64,000 bases of DNA from Oscillospiraceae bacterium (GTDB lineage: Bacteria > Bacillota > Clostridia > Oscillospirales > SIG627). This document shows positions 17,415 to 25,298 of this stretch, piece after piece. Position 1 is the first letter of the stretch. Each line of letters opens with the position of its first letter. The notes below the pieces were generated by a model. The model was not told the DNA's origin and ran no database searches. It worked only from the letters and a program-made list of their open reading frames with translations. Where the stretch lies: the NCBI GenBank assembly GCA_015065085.1, contig SVQW01000011.1, positions 34,711 to 98,710 of the forward strand. Direction: 5' to 3'. A program made the position numbers and the translations under genes.

Positions 17415-18035
17415 ATGAAAAAAAGCACTGTTCACATTATCACCGAAAGCGGTATATGTATCGCTCTTGCCACAATACTGTCCATGATTATGATATACCA
17501 CCTGCCGTACGGCGGTTCTATCACGGCAGTAAGTATGTTACCCATATGTCTGTTCAGCTACCGTAACGGTATTCGCGCCGGTTTGGCGTGCGGTTTTGTA
17601 CATGGACTTTTGCAGATGTTTCTTGGTATTACTCAGGGCGTTTTTAAAGGTGCTGACCTGTTTACCACCTTTGGAATGGTTGTACTGGATTATCTGTTGG
17701 CATTCGGAGTACTGGGATTTGCCTGTTTGTTCAGAGGTAAAATCAAAAGCCATTGTGTTGCATTTTCGCTGGGATGCATGATAGTGGGATTCGCCAGATA
17801 TGTATGCCACATTCTTTCGGGCTACATATTCTTTAAATCCTATGCCGAATGGTTTTTCTCTCAGGAGGGCTTTACACTGGGTGAAAAAATATTGGCGGGC
17901 TTCGGGGGAGAGCCGCTGTACTGGATATATACATTGATATACAACGGAAGCTTTATGATACCCGAAATTATATTAACCACTCTTGCGGGACTGGTAGTAG
18001 CAAGATATCCAAAAATAATTTGCAGTACAAAATAA
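17415..18035 (+). CDS. thiT: Thiamine-specific ECF transporter S component ThiT
   Basis: This 206-residue membrane protein is the substrate-binding subunit that pairs with a shared energy-coupling module (EcfA/A'/T, not in this window) to import thiamine. The hallmark segment YGGSITAVSMLPICLFSYR, followed by a hydrophobic GL-x-CGFVHGLLQM helix, matches ThiT. The second half has FARYVCHILSGYIFF and the tail YNGSFMIPEI, also typical. About five to six membrane helices are visible, and the length is close to that of known ThiT proteins. A TPP riboswitch and terminator directly upstream confirm the thiamine link. GTAAGGAG precedes the ATG. ThiN at 56943-57581 would convert imported thiamine to TPP. 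Confidence 0.93.
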   Translation: MKKSTVHIITESGICIALATILSMIMIYHLPYGGSITAVSMLPICLFSYRNGIRAGLACGFVHGLLQMFLGITQGVFKGADLFTTFGMVVLDYLLAFGVLGFACLFRGKIKSHCVAFSLGCMIVGFARYVCHILSGYIFFKSYAEWFFSQEGFTLGEKILAGFGGEPLYWIYTLIYNGSFMIPEIILTTLAGLVVARYPKIICSTK

Positions 18036-18058
18036 TTTATTAATTTTAGAAAAAACTA

Positions 18059-18087
18059 TTGACAAAAAGCAAAAATAGTAGTATAAT
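18059..18087 (+). promoter_or_regulatory. Promoter of the serine tRNA pair
   Basis: TTGACA at 18059-18064 and TATAAT at 18082-18087 with a 17-base spacer; transcription would begin about 45 bases before the first tRNA. Confidence 0.9.
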
Positions 18088-18140
18088 AAAGAGCGTTGTA
18101 AGTGTTTATGCTTCCGACGCTCAATTTTTTCGACGTATAC

Positions 18141-18226
18141 GGAGAGATGTCCGAGCGGTTTAAGGAGCTGGTCTTGAAAACCAGTGACTCTTTCGGGAGC
18201 CGTGAGTTCGAATCTCACTCTCTCCG
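18141..18226 (+). tRNA. tRNA-Ser (anticodon UGA)
   Basis: The acceptor GGAGAGA pairs with TCTCTCC, with discriminator G. The anticodon stem CTGGT/ACCAG encloses the loop CTTGAAA, giving anticodon TGA. A long variable arm (CTTTCGGGAG region) and the T arm GTGAG-TTCGAAT-CTCAC are clear, as expected for a class II serine tRNA. No CCA is encoded. Confidence 0.97.
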
Positions 18227-18273
18227 TTTTCCCCCGCATTTCAAATTAATATTAAGCTTAATAAGCTTCACCT

Positions 18274-18360
18274 GGAGAAGTACTCAAGTGGTGAAGAGGC
18301 GCCCCTGCTAAGGGTGTAGGTCGGGTAACCGGCGCGAGAGTTCAAATCTCTCCTTCTCCG
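18274..18360 (+). tRNA. tRNA-Ser (anticodon GCU)
   Basis: The acceptor GGAGAAG pairs with CTTCTCC, with discriminator G. The anticodon loop CTGCTAA gives anticodon GCT. The variable arm spans TCGGGTAACCGG, and the T arm is GAGAG-TTCAAAT-CTCTC. It lies 47 bases after the first tRNA on the same transcript. Its 3' end is part of the duplicated segment described below. Confidence 0.96.
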
Positions 18361-18363
18361 TGT

Positions 18364-18402
18364 AAAACAACAAGCACACCGAAAGGTGTGCTTGTTGTTT
18401 TA
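18364..18402 (+). terminator. Terminator of the tRNA operon (17-bp stem, GAAA tetraloop)
   Basis: AAAACAACAAGCACACC and its exact complement enclose a GAAA loop (18381-18384), starting 3 bases after the tRNA. Its T-rich right arm completes a strong terminator. Confidence 0.9.
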
Positions 18403-18609
18403 AATATAGAAAGATTTGAACCGAGCGCCGGTTCCGGCAAGAGAGGGAGCGTTGAGAGCGCCGCCGGTGGCGGAGGAAGCGAACAAAAGCGAGTGACGAT
18501 TCAGGGAGAACTGCGAGCGAGTACCGCCGAGAGAGCAGAGCGACCATGAATCGGATGTGGTCGGAGACCAAATCTCTCCTTCTCCGTGTAAAACAACAAG
18601 CACACCGAA
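18403..18609 (+). repeat. Non-coding segment with inverted and direct copies of the tRNA-Ser 3' region
   Basis: AGATTTGAACCGAGCGCCGGTT at 18412-18433 is a near-complement (about 18 of 22 bases) of the tRNA variable and T arm at 18327-18349. After a purine-rich stretch rich in GAGAG and GCGAG, 18569-18609 repeats exactly the 41 bases 18343-18383, covering the tRNA T stem, the acceptor end and the left half of its terminator. GGAGA and TCTCC still form a T-stem-like hairpin at 18563-18580, but no D or anticodon arm is recognisable, so this is a relic or mimic rather than a tRNA. Minus-strand open frames here are antisense artefacts. Confidence 0.7.
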
Positions 18610-18900
18610 TGTATTGTGTTCTAAAGGATAGTTAAATAAGAAAAAACCTCTGAAAACGGCATGAAAAGCCGAATTCAGAGGTTTTATTTATCCGGTGATA
18701 TGTTGTCTTGCGACAACGCGATATATTTGCTTACGCAAATGCGATATATTCGGTTTAAAAAACCGAATGCGATATAATATAAATTCTCGTCACGAAGTGA
18801 CATATCGCGCCGCTTGCGGCATATCGAGTGCGAAGCACATATATCAAATTCCGCAGGAATTTATATCGCTGCGCAGTGTCCCCCCCGGACACTGCGCTAA
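18610..18900 (+). mobile_element. 291-bp modular hairpin array inserted in a duplicated terminator loop
   Basis: Comparison with the intact copy (18343-18433) shows that this DNA interrupts the second copy between 18383 and 18384 equivalents, inside the GAAA loop. It contains a terminator-like hairpin (about 18641-18686), then eight short hairpins with unrelated stems at 18702-18717, 18725-18740, 18748-18768, 18789-18801, 18809-18820, 18828-18838, 18846-18862 and 18871-18897. The spacers are GCGATAT (18718, 18741, 18769) on the left and ATATCGC or close variants (18802, 18821, 18839, 18863) on the right, so the array is itself a palindrome centred near 18785. No open reading frame and no transposase are present. 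The mobile class is inferred from the clean insertion only. Confidence 0.6.
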
Positions 18901-18950
18901 AGGTGTGCTTGTTGTTTTATATATAGAAAGATTTGAACCGAGCGCCGGTT
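18901..18950 (+). repeat. Displaced right half of the duplicated terminator
   Basis: These 50 bases match 18384-18433 with one difference. They begin with the right arm of the tRNA terminator and end with CGCCGGTT. Together with 18569-18609 they show that a second tRNA-end/terminator copy existed before the insertion at 18610-18900. Confidence 0.8.
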
Positions 18951-18967
18951 GTTTTTGGTGATAAACT

Positions 18968-20002
18968 TTAAAAACACTTCCCGTTTTTGCAGTCCTCTGT
19001 GTTTCCGCATATGAAGCACAACTCGTTTGGGCACTGTTCATTTTTGAACCAGTCCGTGATGTTGTTGACGGTAGTCATGGCAATATTGGACAGAGCCTCC
19101 TGCGTAAGAAACGCCTGGTGTGAGGTGACAATTACGTTTGGCATGGAAATAAGCCGTGCCAAAGTGTCATCCTGCAATATATGTCCGGAGAAATCTTCAA
19201 AGAAGAAATCGGATTCTTCCTCGTATACATCAAGGCATGCCGCGCCTACCTTGCGTGCTTTAATAGCGTCGACCAGCGCCTCCGCATTCACCAGCGCACC
19301 GCGCGAGGTATTGAGTATAACAACACCGTTTTTGCATCGGTTAAGGGTGTCTTGATTTATTATGTGATATGTTTCCTCCGTGAGAGGACAATGGAGCGAA
19401 ATAATATCGCTTTGATTAAATAACTCGTCGGTGGTTACGTATTTTACACCATCTCTGTTTTCAAGCTCTTTTGCGGGAAATTTGTCGTATGCCAGAACGT
19501 TCATGCCAAATCCGCGGCAGATGTCTATAAAAACGCGTCCTATACGCCCTGTGCCGATAACGCCTACCGTTTTTCCGTGCAGGTCAAAGCCTGTCATACC
19601 CGCAAGGCTGAAATTAAAATCCTTTGTGCGTATATACGCCTTGTGTATACGACGTACGCAGGTCAGAAGCAATGCCATGGTATGCTCCGCCACTGCGTAA
19701 GGCGAGTATCCCGGCACACGCAGCACATGTACACGTCCGTAGGCATGCTTCATGTCTACATTGTTGAAGCCCGCGCATCTCAGTGCCACAACCTTTATGC
19801 CCATTTCATAAAGTCTGTCTATAACCTTGTCATTTACAGTGTCGTTGACGAATACACAAACTCCGTCAAATCCGTTTGCCAGACCTACTGTATCAATATT
19901 AAGCTTTGTTTCAAAGTATTTGAATTCTATTCCGCTTTTGGTGCCGTATTCATCAAATGCCGGTTTGTCATACGGCTTTGCATCAAAAAAAGCTATTTTC
20001 AT
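18968..20002 (-). CDS. ldhA: D-lactate dehydrogenase (D-2-hydroxyacid dehydrogenase)
   Basis: This 344-residue cytoplasmic enzyme reduces pyruvate to D-lactate with NADH, regenerating NAD+ in fermentation. The Rossmann motif VIGTGRIGRVF, the catalytic Arg in NTSRGALVNA, the Glu of LDVYEEES and the catalytic His of VTSHQAFLT are all present. The N-terminal MKIAFFDAKPYDK and the segment LRCAGFNNVD are typical of LdhA. I start at the ATG at 20002, which follows AAAGGAG; an upstream in-frame extension lacks homology and an RBS. The last 21 residues contain five cysteines (CPNELCFICG, then DCKNGKC), which is unusual. It is the last gene before the tRNA repeat region and is read towards it. Confidence 0.92.
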   Translation of the reverse strand: MKIAFFDAKPYDKPAFDEYGTKSGIEFKYFETKLNIDTVGLANGFDGVCVFVNDTVNDKVIDRLYEMGIKVVALRCAGFNNVDMKHAYGRVHVLRVPGYSPYAVAEHTMALLLTCVRRIHKAYIRTKDFNFSLAGMTGFDLHGKTVGVIGTGRIGRVFIDICRGFGMNVLAYDKFPAKELENRDGVKYVTTDELFNQSDIISLHCPLTEETYHIINQDTLNRCKNGVVILNTSRGALVNAEALVDAIKARKVGAACLDVYEEESDFFFEDFSGHILQDDTLARLISMPNVIVTSHQAFLTQEALSNIAMTTVNNITDWFKNEQCPNELCFICGNTEDCKNGKCF

Positions 20003-20063
20003 GTTAGCATCTCCTTTTTTGATATTATACGCAGAATTGAATATATTTTCCGTGATGTTGTCA

Positions 20064-20097
20064 CAAAAAAACCTGCTATGCAGCTGCATAGCAGGTT
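20064..20097 (-). terminator. Terminator of the GH127-like gene
   Basis: AACCTGCTATGCA-GC-TGCATAGCAGGTT is a perfect palindrome at 20070-20097. On the minus strand it is followed by TTTTTT. It separates this gene from ldhA. Confidence 0.9.
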
Positions 20098-20107
20098 ATC
20101 GGTTTAA

Positions 20108-22378
20108 TTAAAGAATTTTGAACTGAATCATCTCATTTGTGGTGAAATCATAAAGTGCGAGACGCGCCCCGTCTATATGAGTGGGATAGAGGTACTTGCC
20201 GCTCGCAGGATGGTAAATACGGAAGCGGTTCTGAACGATGCGCTCCATCTTCCACTCCTGACATTCGCAGTCACATTCGGGTGCCATTATTACCTCGCCG
20301 TTTTTGACTGTCAGGTATTTGCCGTTACAGGACAGCTTGTGCTTTCCGTTCTTCTCGGTGATTGTTACATAGTAAGCCGAAACGTCGTCTGTTTTGTTGC
20401 GGTATACGGTTATCGGCTCGTCTGTATCCATCTGCGCAACAACAAAAGGACCATGCTGAGAGTTGTAGAGTATGACAGGCTTTGTAATATCGGTATCCCA
20501 GTATTTCTTTGTGGGCATCCATACTGTCATGATAGAATCCTCATCCCAGGTCTTACCTGCGGAGGCAAAGTCGATTACAGTAATTTCACCATCGGAGGTG
20601 GGCACGGAATATTCAACCAAAGTATCGAATTTTGCGGTCTTTTTGGGAGTCAGCTCAACGTATCCGTCCTTGCCGTAAAGAATGTCAACCGGCTTTTCGA
20701 GGTCCTCGCCCAGACGCTTGTCACGCGCCATAACGATAGGTCCGCGGCGCAGTGCAACATGATACCTGGAGTTCTTATCAGCATCTATTTCAAAGGGCTT
20801 GATAACCTGAGCACGCATATCAAGAGTGAGCAGAATTTCGTATTTTCCGCTTACGCCTTCAATAATTGCATATTCACCGCTTTCGGTGCAAATCACTTTG
20901 CCGTTTGCAGTAAGAGAGGTTTTTTCGTCTGTGCTCCATTCGGGTATTCTGATGTACATTTTGAAGCTTTCGGTTGCAGGTGCATCGACGGTTATCTTAA
21001 TTTCGCCCTCAACGGGGTATTTTGTATCTACTGTAATACCAACAGGTGCGCCCGAGGGTGCATAAGCCTTTATTGTGCCGGGAATGTACATATTCATTAC
21101 AATACCGTCGCGAGCCAGCATACAGCTTACCATAGGTATAAGACCCATACCTGCCGCACCGATTGCGGCACAGCATCCGTAACGGTAGCCGTCATCGGTG
21201 ATAGTCTGCTCACCGCCGATTTTGCGTCCGCGCGCTGCAAGAAGCAGGGGAGCATAACTGTCAAAGGGCAGACCGTTGTTTTCGGTGATTTTTTCGCTGT
21301 TTATCGCACCGATGAGCGCATTGTAGATGGCAGTTTCGATGGTGCCGGCCAGCCATGCCTCGCCTGTAAGACGCATTACCTGACTGCAGAATTTCATCCA
21401 GGTAACCGTTACGCAGGTCTCCTGCATAATGGTGGTCCACTCGGTTGTGGTCTGACGGGAACGTGAAAAGTCAAACAGCTCGTGAGTACATCCTGAGCAA
21501 CCGATAATGGTAACGTCGCTTTCCATAACACGCTTTGCGAAGTTTACGGCGGCAATTTTGTATTTTTCGTTTTTGGTTATACGATAGTATTCCATGAGAC
21601 CTTCAAAGCAAGACATCATCTCATAGCCCTTTACAACGGGGTACTGGTAGGGGAACAGCTTGCCCTCGTAAGCCAGCTCAAACAGATTGAAGCCGCTTGC
21701 ACCGCCTGTACCTACAATGTAGGTGGCAAAGTCAAAATATCTCTGCTCGCCCGTCATGGTGTAAAGACGTACGATGGGCTCGAGGATAGAAACGGAATTA
21801 AGACCCTGCCAGTTGTTTGTTGCGACGGTGATGTCGGTTTTGCCCTCGGCGGGGTCGCCGATTTTGGTCATTATATAGTCTGTCTGACGGCACATGGAGT
21901 CTATAACGCGCTTTTCAAGGTCCTTGTCCTTGCAGACCTCAAGGAAGTACTGCAGACCGAGAAGTACATACTTTCTGCCCCACAGATCCCAGCCGTGGAA
22001 TTCCTGCTCGAGGCTGTAAGTGGTGATACGTCCAAGCTCGTCCTGGGTTGTGAGAAGGTCTTCAACCGTTTCGGTCATCAGCTTGTAAAGCTCGGGGTTT
22101 TGGGTGTACTGATATACAAAGGATGCTCCGCGCATCATTTTACCCCAGTATTCGATACGCCATGCGTGATATACATCGTCCTTTGTTGTGCGGAAAAGCG
22201 CAACAAATGTTTTCCAGAGTTCGGGGTTCATTATCTGGTAGTCTTCAATAAATCTTATCCAGTGGTCAAGATGGCCCTTGTAGTCAAAAGAGCCCTGGGG
22301 AAGATAAAAGAACTGGTCCATATCCACCGAGTTTTTGTTTACGCCGCGGCAGATATTTTTAATTGCGGTGTTTTCCAT
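20108..22378 (-). CDS. GH127/DUF1680 beta-L-arabinofuranosidase-like enzyme with C-terminal trefoil-like domain
   Basis: This 756-residue protein has the helical barrel pattern of the GH127/DUF1680 glycosidases, which remove L-arabinofuranose or related sugars. The zinc-cysteine catalytic site of that family appears intact: Glu320 and Cys322 in MQETCVTVTW, and the Cys402-Cys403 pair in YRYGCCAAIG, where one Cys is the nucleophile in characterised members. Beta-sandwich segments follow (about 440-620). The last ~85 residues, with repeats such as GKYLTVKNGEVI and SGKYLYPTHIDGARLALYDF, look like a partial ricin-type trefoil. There is no signal peptide, so the substrate must be imported. It has its own promoter and terminator and is not in an operon with ldhA. 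The exact substrate is not known. Confidence 0.88.
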   Translation of the reverse strand: MENTAIKNICRGVNKNSVDMDQFFYLPQGSFDYKGHLDHWIRFIEDYQIMNPELWKTFVALFRTTKDDVYHAWRIEYWGKMMRGASFVYQYTQNPELYKLMTETVEDLLTTQDELGRITTYSLEQEFHGWDLWGRKYVLLGLQYFLEVCKDKDLEKRVIDSMCRQTDYIMTKIGDPAEGKTDITVATNNWQGLNSVSILEPIVRLYTMTGEQRYFDFATYIVGTGGASGFNLFELAYEGKLFPYQYPVVKGYEMMSCFEGLMEYYRITKNEKYKIAAVNFAKRVMESDVTIIGCSGCTHELFDFSRSRQTTTEWTTIMQETCVTVTWMKFCSQVMRLTGEAWLAGTIETAIYNALIGAINSEKITENNGLPFDSYAPLLLAARGRKIGGEQTITDDGYRYGCCAAIGAAGMGLIPMVSCMLARDGIVMNMYIPGTIKAYAPSGAPVGITVDTKYPVEGEIKITVDAPATESFKMYIRIPEWSTDEKTSLTANGKVICTESGEYAIIEGVSGKYEILLTLDMRAQVIKPFEIDADKNSRYHVALRRGPIVMARDKRLGEDLEKPVDILYGKDGYVELTPKKTAKFDTLVEYSVPTSDGEITVIDFASAGKTWDEDSIMTVWMPTKKYWDTDITKPVILYNSQHGPFVVAQMDTDEPITVYRNKTDDVSAYYVTITEKNGKHKLSCNGKYLTVKNGEVIMAPECDCECQEWKMERIVQNRFRIYHPASGKYLYPTHIDGARLALYDFTTNEMIQFKIL

Positions 22379-22414
22379 GATAGCCTCTCCGTTTATATAA
22401 TTTTGTTTATAATA

Positions 22415-22443
22415 ATTCTACAACATGCATGACGGAATGTCAA
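22415..22443 (-). promoter_or_regulatory. Promoter of the GH127-like gene
   Basis: On the minus strand TTGACA (22443-22438) and TAGAAT (22420-22415) have a 17-base spacer. The promoter lies in the gap after der. Confidence 0.8.
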
Positions 22444-22484
22444 GACTTGAAGCAGTGCTTAAAAAGCGATTTTGGTATCGGAAA

Positions 22485-23819
22485 TTATTTTTCTGCACCA
22501 TCGCCCTTTTCACGTATGATTATCTTTATGGGTGTGCCCTTGAAGCCGAAGGTCTCACGCAGGCAGTTTTCGATATATCTGCGGTATGAAAAATGGAAAA
22601 GCTCGATGCTGTTGCAGAAAATAACGAATGTGGGCGGTTTTACGCCAATTTGTGTCATATAGTATATTTTCAGACGCTTTCCCTTGTCTGACGGCGGTTG
22701 AACGCGTGTAGTGGCGTCGTCCAGTACGTCATTGAGCATACCTGTTGTAACACGCATGGAAGCCTGCATATTGACGTAATTTATGTGCTCAAACAGCTTT
22801 TCAACACGCTGACCTGTTTTTGCCGAAACAAACATGAGGGGGGCGTAGGTCATGTATGAAAGTTTATCGTAAGCATCCTTTGTATATTCGGCGGTGGTTT
22901 TGTTGTCTTTTTCAATGGTATCCCACTTGTTGACTACAAGTATTGATGCTTTTCCCGCTTCATGTGCAATGCCTGCAATGCGTTCATCCTGTGCGGTGAC
23001 TTTTTCGTTGGCATCAATCATAATGAGGCATACATCTGCGCGCTCTACCGCCATATTGGCACGCAGAACACTGTATTTTTCAACCGCATCCTCAATTTTG
23101 CTGTTACGGCGTATTCCTGCGGTATCAATAAAGGTGTATTTTCCGTATTCGTTGTCCACCTTTGCATCTACTGCATCGCGGGTAGTGCCTGCCATGTCGG
23201 ACACTATAAGACGCTCCTCGCCGAGAATGTGGTTAATTATGGAGCTTTTACCCGAATTTGGCTTTCCGATTACCGCAACCTTTATGCGGTCATCGTCCTC
23301 CTCGTTGTCTTGAGCGGGCGGAAGATAGGAAAGCACCTCGTCCAGTATGTCTCCGCTTCCCGTTCCGTGAACGGAGGAGAGAGCTATGGGGTCTTTGTCA
23401 AAACCAAGCTCGTAAAACTCGTAGTATTCGGGGGGGAGAGCACCAACCGTATCAATCTTGTTTACAGCCAGTACAACAGGCTTACGCGATTTCTTGAGCA
23501 TGTGCGCAATATCGCGGTCATCAGCTGTAAGACCGGTTGTTACATCTACCATAAACACGATAACATCGGCGGTTTCAATGGCTATCTGAGCCTGGGTTAC
23601 AATGTGCTTTAAGATAATATCATCGGTTTTCGGCTCGATACCGCCGGTATCGATAATGGTAAGCGATCTTCCGCACCATTCCGTTTCATAATATATTCTG
23701 TCGCGGGTAACACCGGGGGTATCCTCAACAATAGAGATACGTGTTCCGGCAAGCTTGTTGAAAAACGTGCTTTTTCCCACGTTGGGTCTGCCTACTATGG
23801 CAACTATGGGTTTAGACAT
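22485..23819 (-). CDS. der: Ribosome-associated GTPase Der (EngA)
   Basis: This 444-residue protein has two tandem GTPase domains and a C-terminal KH-like domain, the signature of Der, which is needed for maturation of the 50S ribosomal subunit. Domain 1 has G1 GRPNVGKS at residues 10-17, DTGGIE and NKID. Domain 2 has GKPNSGKS near 185, DTAGIRR and NKWD. The C-terminal segment LKIYYMTQIGVKPPTFVIFCN is typical. The length equals that of bacterial homologues. The ATG follows a GAAAGGAC site. The upstream neighbour on the same strand is the DUF512 gene, an arrangement common in Clostridia, with a 42-base gap. Confidence 0.97.
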   Translation of the reverse strand: MSKPIVAIVGRPNVGKSTFFNKLAGTRISIVEDTPGVTRDRIYYETEWCGRSLTIIDTGGIEPKTDDIILKHIVTQAQIAIETADVIVFMVDVTTGLTADDRDIAHMLKKSRKPVVLAVNKIDTVGALPPEYYEFYELGFDKDPIALSSVHGTGSGDILDEVLSYLPPAQDNEEDDDRIKVAVIGKPNSGKSSIINHILGEERLIVSDMAGTTRDAVDAKVDNEYGKYTFIDTAGIRRNSKIEDAVEKYSVLRANMAVERADVCLIMIDANEKVTAQDERIAGIAHEAGKASILVVNKWDTIEKDNKTTAEYTKDAYDKLSYMTYAPLMFVSAKTGQRVEKLFEHINYVNMQASMRVTTGMLNDVLDDATTRVQPPSDKGKRLKIYYMTQIGVKPPTFVIFCNSIELFHFSYRRYIENCLRETFGFKGTPIKIIIREKGDGAEK

Positions 23820-23861
23820 ACTTTAATCAGTCCTTTCGTATGTATTCAGACTGCCGTCAGT

Positions 23862-25175
23862 TTATTCTTCCAGCATGGCACGCAAAAATTCCGCACCGTC
23901 ATTGGAAAGCGGGATTACCTTTACATTAAGCTCAGCTTCAAGCTCACCCAGGGTCATGCTGTCAAGGAACATGTCGCCCTCACTGCGCAGGGAGCTTTGG
24001 GGAATATAAAGAGCTTCACCGAGATTTTTACCTTTCAGCGTTCTTATGTAGTCGTAGCCCGTTATGAGCCCCGACACTGTAACATTGCTGCCGAAAAAGG
24101 TGTTTTCCACTTTGTATACATTTATGTTTGTATTATAACATTTCTGTTTTATTTTTTCAATAAGTCCGCAGATAAAATCGTAAGCCGCTTCGCCCGTTGC
24201 AACCGAAATATTGCGTTTTGTGTCAAAAAGTCCGCTTTCGTATTCGCATATATCCTCGAATTCCATGTCAAATTCCGTCTGCATGGAGCGTATAAGTCCC
24301 ACGCCGTTTTCCAGCTGGGGATAGTCGTCATATTCCTCTTCCGGCGGTATGGGAAGCCCTGCTTTTATATAGAATTCGTCGCCTGCGTAGAACAGACGGC
24401 AACCCGTTTCGCTGCGGCACTTGTCGGCAAAGGCTTCTATCTGTTTTATGACCTCAAGCGCCTCTGTGCGTGTAAAAGGCTCCAGAGGACAAAGACCCTC
24501 GCGGTGGTCGGTAAGCCCTACGGGCACTACGGAAACCCCGCTCAAGGCAGGGTACAGGCCGTATAATTCCTTCATGGAGCGGCTGAGCTCCTCTTTGTCA
24601 TTATATCCCTTGCACAGAACTATCTGACAGTTCAGGGAAATGTTATGATTGGCAAGAGTGGTAAGCTGGTCCATTATCTTCGCGGCGTTTTTGTTGCCCA
24701 GCATTTTTACGCGCAGTTCGGGATTTGTAGTGTGAACCGATACATTTACAGGGCTTATGTGCATTTCCAGAATTCTTGAAATATCCCTTTCGGAAACGTT
24801 TGTCAGCGTGACATAATTTCCCTGGAGAAATGACAACCGTGTGTCATCGTCCTTGAAGTAAAGTGTGTCGCGCATACCGCGGGGGAGCTGGTCAATAAAG
24901 CAGAAAATGCAACGATTGGCGCAGGAGCGCTTTTTGTCCATGAGAAATGTGGAAAATTCCATTCCGGTGTCTGCATCCTCGCTCTTTTTAAGCTTCACAC
25001 TGAAGCCCTCGCCGTCTCTTTCCATAAGGGCGACAGGGTCCTTTTCACGGGTGTAAAAGCCGTAATCCAGAACGTCATTTATCGGGTGTCCGTTTATGCT
25101 TATCAGCTTATCTCCTGCTTGTATTCCGCATTTTTCGGCAGGCGAGCGGGGCTTTACAAAGGCTACTGTAACCAC
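23862..25175 (-). CDS. PDZ and radical SAM protein of the DUF512 family
   Basis: This protein of about 437 residues begins with a PDZ-like domain (VVTVAFVKPRSPAEKCGIQ, then GDKLISINGHP), followed by a radical SAM core with the iron-sulfur motif CANRCIFCFIDQLP, and ends with the DUF512 region (ATGEAAYDFI, SGLITGYDYI). The family is widespread in Clostridia next to der. Its biochemical role is not established as far as I know. I chose the GTG start at 25175, because AAGGA lies 9 bases upstream; the TTG three codons earlier would sit directly against that site. It is probably transcribed towards der. Confidence 0.88.
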   Translation of the reverse strand: MVTVAFVKPRSPAEKCGIQAGDKLISINGHPINDVLDYGFYTREKDPVALMERDGEGFSVKLKKSEDADTGMEFSTFLMDKKRSCANRCIFCFIDQLPRGMRDTLYFKDDDTRLSFLQGNYVTLTNVSERDISRILEMHISPVNVSVHTTNPELRVKMLGNKNAAKIMDQLTTLANHNISLNCQIVLCKGYNDKEELSRSMKELYGLYPALSGVSVVPVGLTDHREGLCPLEPFTRTEALEVIKQIEAFADKCRSETGCRLFYAGDEFYIKAGLPIPPEEEYDDYPQLENGVGLIRSMQTEFDMEFEDICEYESGLFDTKRNISVATGEAAYDFICGLIEKIKQKCYNTNINVYKVENTFFGSNVTVSGLITGYDYIRTLKGKNLGEALYIPQSSLRSEGDMFLDSMTLGELEAELNVKVIPLSNDGAEFLRAMLEE

Positions 25176-25203
25176 TTTAAACAATCCTTTTTAATGATAA
25201 TAA

Positions 25204-25281
25204 AGAAAAAAGGATATATCAAACCCCGACGTTATGTCAGAGGGCTTCTGACCCAACGCCGAGAACTTGAAATATCCCAAA
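25204..25281 (-). terminator. Long-stem terminator downstream of rpmF
   Basis: On the minus strand GGATATTTCAA pairs with TTGATATATCC, and an inner GGGTCAGA/TCTGACA hairpin sits inside. TTTTTT follows. It would end the yceD-rpmF transcript. The DUF512 ribosome binding site lies just beyond. Confidence 0.75.
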
Positions 25282-25298
25282 GCTGCAATTTGTCAAAA

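Noticed and set aside
18505..18590. A third tRNA (GGAGAAC start, CTTCTCCG end, about 86 bases)
   Set aside because: The acceptor pairs at six positions and a T-stem-like hairpin exists, but there is no D arm or anticodon arm. It is better explained as a relic of the duplicated tRNA end.
18308..18603. Two minus-strand open reading frames of 67-87 codons across the tRNA-Ser repeat region
   Set aside because: They are antisense to a tRNA and its duplicated end, have no ribosome binding site and cross terminator hairpins. They are typical spurious frames.
18690..18900. CRISPR array
   Set aside because: The spacers, not the repeats, would be the conserved units. They are 7 bases long and change orientation in the middle, and the variable units are hairpins. 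No cas genes are nearby.
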